Assembly (NCBI GenBank): GCA_019054805.1 | Contig: JAHQIY010000001.1 | Coordinates: 10,430,501-10,494,500, forward strand | Source: Brachionus manjavacas | Taxonomy: Eukaryota; Rotifera; Eurotatoria; Ploima; Brachionidae | Direction of reading: 5' to 3' | Length of the DNA stretch: 64,000 bases | In this document: positions 12,476 through 23,934 of the stretch, piece after piece | Position numbering within the stretch: position 1 is the stretch's first letter | Layout: the number at the start of each line of letters is the position of its first letter | The notes under the pieces: generated by a model | Told to the model about the DNA's origin: nothing | The model's input: only the letters and a program-made list of their open reading frames with translations | Databases searched by the model: none | Program-made: the position numbers and the translations under genes

Positions 12476-13546
12476 TTAGCGAATACCTTTGGTAATAGAA
12501 TAAGCTGTACTGTCTGTTGGTTTTTTTCTTATGCTGCATGCAAGGCTTCTGATAACATATCGACGAAACTTAATATTTGTGGCCATACAGTTAATAAAAA
12601 GAGTCGCATGAAACAAAAATCCGAATGAATCCGCCATGCTTAAATAAGACATTCCATTTGGGAGGGAAAAAAAAATATATAAAAAAAAGCTAGTAATAAT
12701 TGTCACCGGCAAAGTCATCAAGATGTATCCAAACGTTATTGCTAATATTGAGAAAGTCAATCGTCTTTTTTTAATAATCGATTTTATTTGTTCCTTATTA
12801 TTTGAAGACTTAATTGAACTATTTTGCATCAAAGTTTTTTTTATCAACAAAACATTGAAGATAAACATTAAAATAAATGGAAAAAAATTATAGAGTCCCA
12901 AGTTAACATGATCCCATGTTGGATAAAGTCTAAAATCAGCATTATACCAATAGCATACTTGATAATCAAACATAGTATCAATTTTTGTAGCTATTGTCCC
13001 ATTTATTATTTCTGTTGTGGTTACGTTTTTTGTATTTCTTACTTTTTTATAGTTGCCATTGAATATGAGAATATGAGAGTTAATAAGAAAAATAAGGGTT
13101 ATAATACTCAATGACCAAATAAAAGAGCTTTTTACGGTCGAAAATGGTAAACGACTATAAATTGAGCCAGGAGTTGACATGATTGTTACAAAGCGATCAA
13201 TACTCATAATACTTAGCAAATTTCCAATTGCTTGTAGCGAAAAATATTGCAAAAAAATAAAAAATTTACAGGTAAAACCACTGACATATTCAATTCGGAA
13301 GTTAAAGTTTGGTTTCAGAAAATGGTTTAAATTAAACATAAATTGAGAAGTAATTCCAAATATTGCGACAAAAGACAGAAATACCATTGAAGAAATATTT
13401 TTAAACTCTTTGGAGAATCTGAATATGAAAAAGCATACTGTATTTCCTGTAATTGCTAAAAAAATTAGAATTAGAGGCAAAAAAGAAACGATTTGTGCGA
13501 AGAGATTTGAGTTGTTCTCTTCTAAATCTATTTTAGTTGTATTCAT
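12476..13546 (-). CDS. Rhodopsin-like (class A) G-protein-coupled receptor, intronless
   Basis: Single-exon 356-aa receptor starting at ATG 13546. Seven hydrophobic segments are visible, at about residues 17-44 (with the TM1 motif ITGNTV), 53-72, 92-120, 140-160, 217-237, 265-295 and 305-325. TM3 begins with the disulfide Cys (FTCKFF) and ends SIDRFV, so the usual DRY is DRF. TM6 has a Pro (LMTLPVT). TM7 ends NCMATNIKF, without a canonical NPxxY. N-glycosylation sequons lie near the N-terminus (NTT, NNS) and in the second extracellular loop (NVT, NGT). The C-tail is short and basic. It resembles the large invertebrate sets of peptide or chemosensory receptors. The ligand cannot be assigned. 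Confidence 0.8.
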   Translation of the reverse strand: MNTTKIDLEENNSNLFAQIVSFLPLILIFLAITGNTVCFFIFRFSKEFKNISSMVFLSFVAIFGITSQFMFNLNHFLKPNFNFRIEYVSGFTCKFFIFLQYFSLQAIGNLLSIMSIDRFVTIMSTPGSIYSRLPFSTVKSSFIWSLSIITLIFLINSHILIFNGNYKKVRNTKNVTTTEIINGTIATKIDTMFDYQVCYWYNADFRLYPTWDHVNLGLYNFFPFILMFIFNVLLIKKTLMQNSSIKSSNNKEQIKSIIKKRRLTFSILAITFGYILMTLPVTIITSFFLYIFFSLPNGMSYLSMADSFGFLFHATLFINCMATNIKFRRYVIRSLACSIRKKPTDSTAYSITKGIR

Positions 13547-15160
13547 TTTAATCTTTTTTATCTAAATTTAACATGTTATAACTAGTTTTATTTGCTAGTT
13601 TCAAAAGATTTATGAAATAAATTTTAGTTTAAAAGAATATTTGAATTGTCCAGAATTTTTAGAAATGAAAATTCAAAACTGAAAAACTTAGCTCCTCATT
13701 TAATTCACCGAAATTTTAAAAATTAAATATAGTTTTTAATTTTAAAAACATTTATTGTTATTATTTAGCTATTTTCAATCTAGAGACAATACAAGATGCT
13801 TTTTTCAAAGAAAAGAACAATATTTCTTTATTAATTTTAACGGAAATACAATTTAATAAGTGAAAATGAAGATATTATAGATTTTCGGAAGAATTTAATT
13901 GATCGCCTTCTTATATTAAAATTTATTTATTTCTTAGTCGGAAAAGAAAGTAATCTAAAAATTTATAAAAATTAGAAATTTAATGAAAAGAAGGCTATAA
14001 ATAAAATAATGATCAAGGGTCAATTAAATTTTGAAAGAATAAACAATATTACTTTTTATTAAAATAAACTATTTTTCTCATGAAATAGATAATGAAAGAA
14101 ATAAAATTATATTGGAATTATGAATAGTAATGATGAAAATTAAATAATAAAAAAAAATTATAAAATCATATTAATTAAATTGAATTTTTTTGTAAAACTA
14201 AAATAAATAAATGATTTATTATTTTTGCTATAAATTTTTTTTTCGAATCCAAAAAACAATTCTTTTTAACAACGGTTTGCTAAGTCAACAAAAAATGCTG
14301 TTTTTTTTTGTTTTAACTTCATTTGATTCTATTTTCCTGTTTTATCTACTAAATAATGAAAATTAGACGAAGTGTCTAAGTCTTGTACCAAAAATAGCCT
14401 TAGTTTCAAATGACATAAACGAGCTAAACGAAACAAAAAGAAAGTCAGTAATATAATTAATGAAAAAACGCAAAAAAGCTTCCTAAAAAAATTTTAACCA
14501 TCAAATAAAAATAAAAATAAAAACAAAAAAAGGTTTTTTCAAAAAATTTATTCAAAAAATTAATCAATGATTTAACCAAAATAAACATTGGTTAGGTTTT
14601 ATTAACTAAAAAATTTCAAAAAATTTAAACCAGAACTTTCGAAAATACAGAAAAAATTAAAATTGTAAAATTTTAAAACAAAAAATTTGTTTTTCTTTGA
14701 ATAAAATTGTTGAAAATGAAATATTAAGTTAATTTAAATAATAAAATAGAAAAAAAAATTGGATGATTTTCTTTGCCTTCTTGTACATTATAGAAATCAC
14801 AATAAGATCTCTATTCTTTGAAGGTTCCAAGTTTGATTTTATTTGTTAAATAAAATAAACTTTAATTTTAAAAATCATCCTTAACCAAATAAAAAGATAG
14901 ACTTAAATACGAGTCTACAAAATTTTTTAATTGACAAGATATTTATATCATGAATTCATTTTTTACCTTAAATTTAAATAGTATTTTTTAAATAAAAAAT
15001 ATATTGTTTTTTGAAATATCAATAATACTTTTAATCTTTTCATTCAATTAATTTTTTTTTAATTTTAAATTATTATTCATTTATTAATAATATTTTAATA
15101 ATCAAAATACAAATTTTAAATTTTTTTTTTAATATTTAGTTTTATTTTTTCAATGAAAAA
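13547..15160. other. Intergenic, nothing seen
   Basis: Very AT-rich upstream region of the GPCR gene. I see no ORF with coding character, no RNA gene and no clear repeat structure beyond A/T homopolymer runs. Confidence 0.5.
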
Positions 15161-15526
15161 CTAATAGTGAAAATTATTCTCAAATCTACTAAAAATTATT
15201 CTCATAATTAAGGCGTTCACTGCTGCTTCGTTCATAGCCAGTTTGTGTGTCACGAATCGAGGAGTGAATCGCGAGAGATTGTGTAGTGTTTTTCTCGTTA
15301 TTCTGGCTTTTAGTATAGTGGCGTAGGTACATTCCAGCGCTGAAAATAATCCAAATTCGTGTTCCTGACCAAGACTTATTAGACCTTTTGTGGTTATATA
15401 GTCGATTTGGTTGAAAATGGATAAAGTATGGTCATCTTGTTTACGAGAGCCTTCCCAAGTGGCTAGCTCTAGGTCTAAATAGTGAATTGGCGGTGATAAG
15501 CCTATGTTCTTCACGAAATTCTAGAT
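15161..15526 (-). pseudogene. Probable LINE endonuclease-domain relic
   Basis: An open frame with much higher G+C than its surroundings encodes about 120 residues with no ATG at its start; the frame enters as NFVKNIGLSPPIHYLDLELA. It includes TWEGSRKQDD, then FNQIDYITTKG, then ILKARITRKT and PRFVTHKLA. The order TW..(R)xQIDYI..xKARI resembles the C-terminal half of the exonuclease-endonuclease-phosphatase domain of non-LTR retrotransposons, where NQIDYI is a strong signature. The His of the SDH catalytic motif is not evident. No RT domain follows downstream (leftward), so it is a fragment. The assignment is by motif memory only. Confidence 0.4.
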
Positions 15527-15695
15527 ATACTTGAATATTTGTTATTTTAAGAAATAATTTCATTTACTATTTATTTTTGAATTTTTAAGTGAAAATTTTT
15601 TTGAAAATCCTATTAAGATTTTTTGTCTAATTAAAAAGAATATTTATCCTTTGGATATTTGATCAATCTAACAAATTTTTAATTCCATTTAGATT

Positions 15696-17030
15696 TGGTT
15701 TAATTTTTTGTGCTTGAATTAAAAAATGTATCCAATGTTGAAATAACATTAAAAAAGTGCGATGTTTCAAATGATTTTTCCAGTTTCAAAAAAAAATAAT
15801 TTTAAGATAATTTTGCAAACATTTTCATATTGAAATAGAATGAGTTTAATTTTTGTTTGGAAATTTGAAAAAAAATTTGAAAATTCTATTTTAACTTTTA
15901 AACAATTCATTTATTTATTTTTACCGAGCAAATGCTCCTTCAAAATAAAAATACATGAAAAAACTAAAAATAAAGTTAAATAATATAAAATAAAATAAAA
16001 AATGAATCCAAAAAAAAGATAAATAATTCCATTAGAATAAAGTTTTTATTCAATTGTTGAAAAACTGGGTCTAGTCGGTTATGTAAACCATTGTTCACTT
16101 ATTATCCAAAAAATTCTTGTTCTCAGGTTTTGTGAACTATTGGTTCACCCAATTTTTTTGTTCAAAATATAATTAGGGTGAACCAAAATAGAATTAAGTA
16201 AACAAATTGAATAAAGCTATTTAATAGAATTCTTAATTCTCGAAACTGATATAAAAATTAGTTAATATTTTTTTTTTTAATTTGAAGGAGCTTTAAAAAT
16301 AGCTTAGCATTTGCTCTGATCTGGTTGACTTGGAATTACCCTTTCAACAATCCCAAAAACCCAAATGCGCTCTTTACTTAAATCTTTGCCTTTCAGCATA
16401 AAATAATAAAAAATAAAGAAAATTAAAATTATTTTTTTTTACCCTTTGTGTTTGACTTTGGGGAACATAGATTCATCTATTTCCCAAAATTTACTTACTT
16501 CGCCCAACTTTAAAGTTTCTATGTAATTATTCTTTCTATCTTAATTTTTATCATTACATTAGCTTTTTTTTCTAAATAGATGAAATAATTTCAAAATTGT
16601 TGAACAATTTTTAGATAATGTTATGGTCAATTAATAGTTCATAAAGCATGAGAACAAGAATTGTTCCAGTAACAGGTGAACCATAGTTTATCTAAGCGAC
16701 TAGACCCGAAAAACTATGTTTTCCTCTAATAAAATTTTGACTTTAGTGATAATTTAATTTCGTTTGGTGCATTTTAACAAATACTTAATTAATGAAATAT
16801 GAAGAACAGACCGAGGATAGTTTTTTAAACTAAAATTATTATCTTTAAGGATCATCATATCACAAACCCAAAGTCAAAATTTATAAAAAAAAACAAAGTT
16901 TTTCATGATTGCAAAATTAACTTAAAATTATTTTTTTTTGAAACTGAAAAAAATATTTGGAAGATCGTACTTTTTCAATGTTATTTCAACATTGGATACA
17001 TTTTGTAATTCAAACACAAAAATTAAACCA
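15696..17030 (-). mobile_element. Merlin/IS1595-like DNA transposon relic with long terminal inverted repeats
   Basis: The two ends (about 15696-15830 and 16905-17030) are inverted copies over roughly 130 bp, sharing ATGTATCCAATGTTGAAATA and the flanking TGGTTTAATTTT. A second inverted pair lies inside (GGGTCTAGTCG at 16068 and CGACTAGACCC at about 16697). Between them the minus strand encodes a fragment of an ISXO2/Merlin DDE transposase: LKLGEVSKFWEIDESMFPKV (about 16515-16443), where EIDES carries the first catalytic Asp, and then KDLSKERIWVFGIVER (about 16394-16345). The two pieces are separated by about 50 nt, either an intron or decay. The rest of the enzyme is missing, so this is a non-autonomous derivative. 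No target duplication was clear. Confidence 0.65.
15909..16020. repeat. Short interspersed repeat (first copy)
   Basis: The block TACCGAGCAAATGCTCCTTC, preceded by ATTTATTTATTT and followed by an A-rich TAAAGTTAAATAAT tract, also occurs at about 50071-50215 inside a different transposon (TACCGGGCTAAAGCTCCTTC). A partial inverted version is near 16270-16315. On the minus strand it reads as a GGAGC..GCTC core ending in AAATAAATAAAT, like a SINE or LINE tail. Confidence 0.45.
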
Positions 17031-17229
17031 TTTATTTTTAAAAATAAATATTTTAAAAAGTAAAGTAAAATGAAGTTTATTATCAAAAATAGAAACTTCT
17101 TTTTTTATGCATTTATTAAGAAATCCTTGTAAAATCAAACCCTAATTAGTAATAAAATTAGAGAAAATTAGAAAAACTAGCATTAATAATAATTTTTTTA
17201 ATTTTAAAGTTGCCACCTTAATAAAAAAT

Positions 17230-17364
17230 TTAAATTTTAAATCGTCTTAATATTTTTTTTTTAATTTGATTTAAGTGAGCATTCTCTCTAGGCCAAGGGT
17301 TGGGAAAGCAGTTAACTTTTGATAAGATTTCATTCAAAGCATCTTCGAAATAATTTACACCCAT
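17230..17364 (-). CDS. Possible small coding exon, unknown
   Basis: A short frame opens at an ATG just after a TTTTTTTTAG acceptor-like tract. It encodes 44 residues beginning MGVNYFEDALNEIL and including CFPNPWPRENAH. The Pro/Trp/Asn-rich stretch and better third-position G+C look coding, unlike the surrounding noise. Upstream (to the right, about 17600-17680) the minus strand holds another coding-like piece (LCFGDGPRLIVTFAEFDA followed by a stop). I do not recognise either. They could be exons of a lost gene or remains of a transposon. Confidence 0.25.
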   Translation of the reverse strand: MGVNYFEDALNEILSKVNCFPNPWPRENAHLNQIKKKILRRFKI

Positions 17365-18344
17365 TTACTAAAAAAAATAAGGAATTCATCCCTGAATCAG
17401 ATAATATCCATAATAATCTATTCCAATTTCAAAAATAAGGAATTAATCCCGATTGAATTAATTTTGGAAACCAAAAAAATTGAGACCAAAAATGTTTATT
17501 TTAATTAAATATTTTATGAACTTATTATATTTTTATTAAAAATTAAGTTAAGAATCTCTTTTAAATTAAAACATTATCTAAAACCATTCTTCATGCTAGT
17601 TCTGAGATCATTGTCAAAGGTTCATGCATCGAACTCAGCAAAAGTAACTATCAACCGTGGACCGTCACCAAAACATAAGATAAAGTGAATTATTTAGATT
17701 CGAAAATTGTTTATAGTTATATTTTTAGACTGTTAACTTTTAAAAAAAATAATTTAAAAATATTTAAAGAAAAGCGTTATATGTGACTAACGACGTTAGT
17801 CACATATTGTAAAAGTCATTTTAAATAATTTCGAAAATTTTCATAAAGAATTTTCTTTAGTTTGCGCAATTTCAATTTTCAATATACATACATTTGAATT
17901 TAGAATTGTTGACTATAAAGCTCGTCAAGTCTTGATCGTTCTTTGGATTAATTAATTAATTGTCTTATTACGAAATAATTATTTTATTTAAAGTATTCTG
18001 CTGTAAACAAAATAATAAAATCCAATCGACTTTAAATCCTGCTAAGTCAAAGATTGACTTAAAATGGCCGAGTCTGATTTTAATTATTAGTTAAACTAAT
18101 TGATTTTTTTAATTAAAAATTAAAAAGAAATAATTATGCATGATTTAAAATATTTTATTAACTCGATTAAATCAAAATGGAAAATAATTTTTTTCTAAAT
18201 CGATTAAAATTTAATTTCAAAATTTTTAAACTAGGTTCATTAATTAAGCAAAAAAGTCTTTGGATAGGTACAAGTTTTGAGAGTTTTAGTATCTCAATAA
18301 GTCACATGCTTTAACAAAAAATAAAAATTTGAAAAAAACCCAAT
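17365..18344. other. Intergenic with a perfect palindrome
   Basis: AT-rich spacer downstream of OXR1-like copy B. It contains the 27-nt palindrome at 17780-17806, listed separately, and the duplicated flank from about 18128. No gene is supported apart from the coding-like snippet near 17600-17680. Confidence 0.5.
17780..17806. repeat. Perfect 13-bp inverted repeat
   Basis: TATGTGACTAACG and its exact reverse complement are separated by a single A. It is less AT-rich than its surroundings and would form a tight hairpin. It could be the tip-to-tip remnant of a miniature inverted-repeat element or a protein-binding palindrome. Confidence 0.6.
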
Positions 18345-21300
18345 TTAGTCTGAAAAACTCCAAACTTCCATAGAAGTAATTGTGAACTCTTCGGTTGATG
18401 ATAATTGATCATTGTCATAGGTTTTTGATCTTTGAGAGTGACCATTTAACAAATCGCCATCGAACCAGAGACCATGATAGCCTTCGGCACAGCCAAAGCC
18501 TAGACCTTCAGTATTTCCACGAATAAAAAAATTGTTTTCACCTGTCCATTTGTAAACCTAAATTAAATTCAAGTTTACTTTAAATTAAATTTAATTCAAA
18601 AAATTTGTCAAACCTTAAATGTTGGAGTGAAAGAAAATAAAAATGACTCTCCATTGCCATAATAGTGTTCAGAAGGATACAATTTACACGGTGACATTGC
18701 TCCAAAAATCTGTCAAGAAAAAAAAAATAAATTTATGAATTATTCTTCTCTTATTGTTTACATTGTTATTACTATCTTTTAAAACTACCAGACATGGACT
18801 TTCAATTTCGGCTAATTGCCTATAGAGTGTACCTAGGCTAAATCCATGCAAATCAGTGCTGAAACTTAGTATCCAGTCATAGCCTACAGCTCGAGGAATT
18901 AAATTTACATTCAACTAACAATTTAAAAAAATGTTTGAATTTATTTGAATAAGTCTGTTTTTTTTTGTATTTTATCTGAAATAGTACTTTTTTTAAATGC
19001 TCCTCTTTTAAAATAGTAGAAGGTTCCATTAATTTTGGCAATGAATTGTATTCTTTTTCAATTTCAATTTCTTGTTTAATTTTCAGTTCAAGTTCTTGAA
19101 TGTTAACCACCTTAAACAAAATAAGCTACAAAGAGAAAATATTGCAAAAAGAGGCTATTATTACTTCCCAATCTTTGACAAATGAGCCCACATCCTTGTT
19201 AATTAAACGATTTGTTGTCGAAAAATTTTTTGTCAACTTATTTGATATGTCCATTGATTTTATTGTGTCTTGCACAATTTGGGTCAGCTCATCAGCTTTT
19301 AGAAGCTGAAATCGAGATTTTGGAACTTTTTGGTCTGTTATAGTGAATGTATTTTCGCTTTTCCATTGAAGAAAAAATGCGCAAATTTTGTCAGTACTTT
19401 AAAATAAACAAAATTATAAAATTTATTAATTAAATTTTTAAAATTATAATAAGATTTAGCGCTATCATATTATTAATCAAGCTTAATCGATCATTATTCA
19501 AATGTAATCTTAAAAGTTGATTATTAATTTGATTGGATTATTATCGATTCATTACTAGCAAAATTAAAATTTATATTTTTGATTAATAAAATTAAATTGT
19601 TTGGAATTTTTATAAAATTACCACTTACATTCTATAGCTTAAGATTATTATTAAGAAAAAAAAAATTAATAAATTTACACAGTTAAACTTATGTTACAGT
19701 AAAAAACTGAAACAGAAGAATGAAATAACAATCTTTATTTCCTGATAATTTGAAACTTATTACTTTGTGTCATTGAAAAACCAATCTTTTCCCAAGTTTT
19801 TCTCTTTTTTGTTTTTTATGCATTAATAATTACTAGTTTTTTGGGACACAAATTACAATTTAAACCAGCATTTTGGGTGCATGGAATTTTTGAAATGAAA
19901 TCAGTTCTTTTAGATTTAAATTTTTTATTGAAAAGAAAAGAATTAATGCAAAACAAAAATGATCCCCTTTTTTAATTCCACTCCTCATTCCAAGATTTTT
20001 TGACTTGATTATTAAAATTGAAAATATTAAATAAAAATATTGTTTTAAATTTAAATTTCAAGTGGATGAATACGATATTTTCTTTTTATTTCTTTTATTA
20101 GAAATATTTTATTCTTTGTATATAACAAGTCACTTGATACTTTTTTTAATTTAAATTTGAAGCACCGCCCATTCTCGCATACATATCTTTTAACATGGCA
20201 AACAGGTTTTGATTATTTGTCAAATACAACCATGTTAAATTTTGAAAGTAATTTATATTAAATATCATTTAGATAAGATAACTCAGAAAATTTTAAACAA
20301 TTGAAAGCAATTATCATCTTTTTTGAAAAAATTTCAAATTTCAAAATTTCAAATTGATTATTAACTCGAATTTCACCCCTAAAATTAATTTTTTTCTAGA
20401 ATTATATTTTTTTCTGGATTTTTTTTCTAATATTAAAAAAATTATTTCTGATACAATTTTGAAAATTTTTAAAGAATGAAACATTTTATCGAAAATTTTG
20501 AAAGTTAGCTGTTGTTAGATAAGCATTGTGAAAAAGTCTAACAGCATCAACAGCTGATTAAAAAAGCTCAAATATTTATTAATATTCACAATCAACGAAT
20601 TGTTATAATGAAATGCTAAACTGCTTAATAAAGTAAACGGACACATTCGAGTTGTGCCACATGATTTGACACCTTTTCATATTCTTTGACTTATTAAAGT
20701 ATGTCAAATGACTTGACTTATGATTTTAGGAGGATGACATTCAACTAATCAAGATCAAGCAAGTCGAAGCTGGATGTCATGAGTTTATTTGCTATAAAAA
20801 ACCTGAATGTTACATGGGAAAAATTGTATTGCTGAAAGAAGGCTGAAGATTGTGGTATACATTCTAGAGAGTAGATATTTTCCGCTTTTATTGAATAAAT
20901 AAAAGAAGCATTAAAAACTCAAAATTGTGTGACTCATCTTGATATCGTTTAAATTTTAATAGAATAATAAATTTAAATTTTAACCGGAGAAATTTAAATA
21001 TTTGTAGCATCTAACTTTTTTTAAATTGAATTAAAATTAGAAAAAAATTAAAATGAGTAACTCTTTTAAATGACAGTAGAATCAAAGTTTCTAAATTAAA
21101 ATATTTTTTCAACTGACCTGTTATCATTAATTTGGAACCAAAACTCAGATGTCAGTCTGTTTTTCATTTTGCGATTCATCGGACAACTAATAAAATCCTT
21201 GTTTTTGTTAACTTTAATACACAAATAGCAGGAAATAATTGAGCTATTATTCGATGATACAATTGAGTTTTTGTCATCATTCAGTTCTGCTGATGACTTT

Positions 21301-23597
21301 GCGCACGAGGACTCGTTTTTCTCAAAAACTTCATCTTTGTTATCCTCATTTGGTTTAATTGTCTCGAAAACAATTGAATCATCCGTAGCTTCGGTTTCAT
21401 TCAATCCAAATTTAACAACATCTGAACTTTCATCTTCATGTATGTCACTCTCGATCATACTTTAAAAAAATTTTTTTCAAATAAAACAAAACATAGATAA
21501 AACACAAAAAAATTTATTCACTCAATATGATGCTGAAAATCGAAATATTCTTGAACGTCTTTTAAAGCTAAATCTTCATACATGATTACATTTGATATGA
21601 TTTCAATAGGTATAATGGCACTAGCTTCATCATAAATACGACTTTTAAACTCATAGCTATTTCGTCTATTACTACTGATTTTAGCTTGATTTGGATCTAG
21701 CGGATCGAACATTAGAGCTGACGGAGTTACTATAAGAACACCATTGTAGCATCCTTTACTTCGAGTGACAATTTTACAGTTAACTTTCAGAAATCTTTGA
21801 GTGCATTCTTCATCTAGCTTTTTGGCTTCTTCTTCTGTAAGTGTATGCCTGCTAACTAATTGGTTTCTTTTAAAATTTTCGTCGGAATTTTTACTCGGCT
21901 CAGACAAACATTTTTGCTTCTGAAGTTCAACATGGCCAGGCTTTGAAGTTGGAGTCCACTTAATTATGAAAATATTTATTAATTTTTTGAACAACATCAA
22001 AATTTTTTATTTATTTTTTTAATATTTCTTCTGATAAATGAATATTTCTACTTTTTATTTTATCTTGACTAATTAATTTAATTATAAATTTAATATTTTA
22101 TTTAACTTTAAAGAAAATTTTACATTTCTATTAAAATTGGGCACTGTGAATTTTCCACAAATTCGAAAAAAAAATTCGTTTACATTAATTCTATTTGAAA
22201 AAATTCAGCTTTTTAAAATTCAAAGATGAAACAACATGAAACGAAATGAGTTTCACTAAATTCTAAAAAAAATATCTTAAATGATCAGACAAAATTTAAA
22301 TATTTTGAAATGTATCTATTTTTGTCTCTATGATCTATTCAAATTTGATTTTTTTTATTTGTAAATTTATTTTATTTAGATTTTAAATTCTGACATTACT
22401 ACTAAAATAATTTGGAATTAGTCGGTTATAATTGTAAATAAAAATTAATTTATTGACAAATTTTTGTTTAAATTGTGTCTTTTAACTTCATTGTAAAATG
22501 AAACATTGTTTGCTTCACCTCATAAAACCTACATAAAAATCTGTAGTACAAAATTCACAATGCATTAAAATTTATTCTGCGAAATTCAAAAATAAATATT
22601 TAGTACTTAAAAATATCAATTTACCTTAAATAATTTTAAACCATATTTTGAGTTGGAATTTTTTTGTGAGTTTTCAGGTGCATCTATTATTTTTAACTCT
22701 TGAACTCCTGGATCTGGAAGTTTAACACCCGGAAATGATGGAGGTGGTGGAATATAATTTGGATCTGGTACGTATAAAATTTGGCCTTTTTATAAATTAT
22801 GAATATATTTTATTTTAATCATGCTATCATATTTCCGAATTACCAGGAAAAATAACTCTTGTAACTAGACGATTCAAATGTTGAATTTCCGATGGTACTG
22901 TGTTCCATTTTAGGGCAATTTTTTCTATTGTATCATTCGCATCAACTTGATACTCTAAAGTTCCCGATGGTTTTAATTTATTTTTTACTAAAATATGAGT
23001 TGATGTAATTGATTAGTAAATAATTTCAATTAAAAAAAATACTGCTTCCTGATCCAATTCTGGATAAATTAGTTAAAGGCGTAGCATTGTCACTTAGATT
23101 GGTAGATCCATTTTTATTTAAACTACTCATTTTTTCATGATTTTCAATGACTTCTTTTCCAAAAATAGCAGAGCTCAAAGATAAAGAATGAGCTTCTAAT
23201 TTTTTGAAAAACAAACTTTGTTTTTGTTTTTGATTATATTCAGAAAAGTTTGAATTCGGATCAGAATTAATTTTATTCTCAGAGTTAATAAAATTGTTAA
23301 AAGCCGAAGAAGCTGCGGAAATTGAAGTGAGAAAACTTAATTTTTGTGTATCACAATTTTCTGAAAAATCACTCCTTAAAATAAAATAATTAATTTTGGA
23401 TTTTAAAATTTATCTATTTAAGCGAACTCGGCAGATTGTGCCGATTGATATGGCTCTGAAGTTTGTTTTTTTAACGGAGAAGAAATTGGGGCAAATAACG
23501 ATTTTGAAGCTTTTTCAGATACTGATGCCAATGCTGATACCATCTTTGAAGATGTCGAAGCACTATCACATTCTTGTAATTCTAATGTAGCGCTCAT
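18345..23597 (-). CDS. OXR1: OXR1/NCOA7-like TLDc protein, copy B (complete)
   Basis: Eleven exons, right to left: 23597-23428, 23374-23043, 22987-22844, 22785-22625, 21958-21522, 21459-21118, 19396-19165, 19110-18988, 18914-18762, 18709-18614 and 18557-18345. All phases agree and join to 800 aa. The start ATG (23597) opens MSATLELQECDSAS; the Ser-rich N-terminus is followed by LysM, the GRAM-like module, an acidic linker and TLDc, as in copy A. The exons from 21958 leftward are almost identical to copy A (two residue changes in the linker exon; a 6-nt difference at the 5' edge of the GRAM-like exon). The LysM exons are only about 80% identical in protein, and the next exon differs in length (161 versus 185 nt). 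Both copies keep intact TLDc frames. Confidence 0.88.
19397..21117. other. Long intron of copy B holding foreign-looking sequence
   Basis: The intron is about 1.72 kb against 0.97 kb in copy A. The two ends match copy A, but about 19470-20920 is unrelated to it. At 20728-20850 the plus strand has, after an ATTTTAG acceptor-like signal, a coding-like run (EDDIQLIKIKQVEAGCHEFI then CYKKPECYMGKIVLLKEG, stop). Pieces of coding-like sequence interrupted by TAA/TAG lie just before it. I do not recognise it. It may be an inserted and decayed gene or transposon fragment. Confidence 0.4.
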
Positions 23598-23934
23598 TTT
23601 AAATAAGCAGTAGATTTTTATTTCGATTTACGAAGAAAAAATTTCAAATAAATTTAATTACAGAATTTCTTTTTTTTCATCTTTTCCACTTAATTAAACA
23701 AATAAATTATTAATATTAATCAGACAAGTTACTGTGCTATTAGAAAATTTCAGTCGTTTCTCTGTATTAATTACAAATTTTTTTATTTTAATTATCTAAA
23801 TTAAAATAAATTGCTCTTAATGATTGAAACTAAATAAAATATGAAGTTGATCAATTTAATTAGGCCAAAAGTTTATTATTGAACAAAAATAAAAATATAA
23901 CTTAAGTAAAAAAATTTTAACATATATCGCGATA

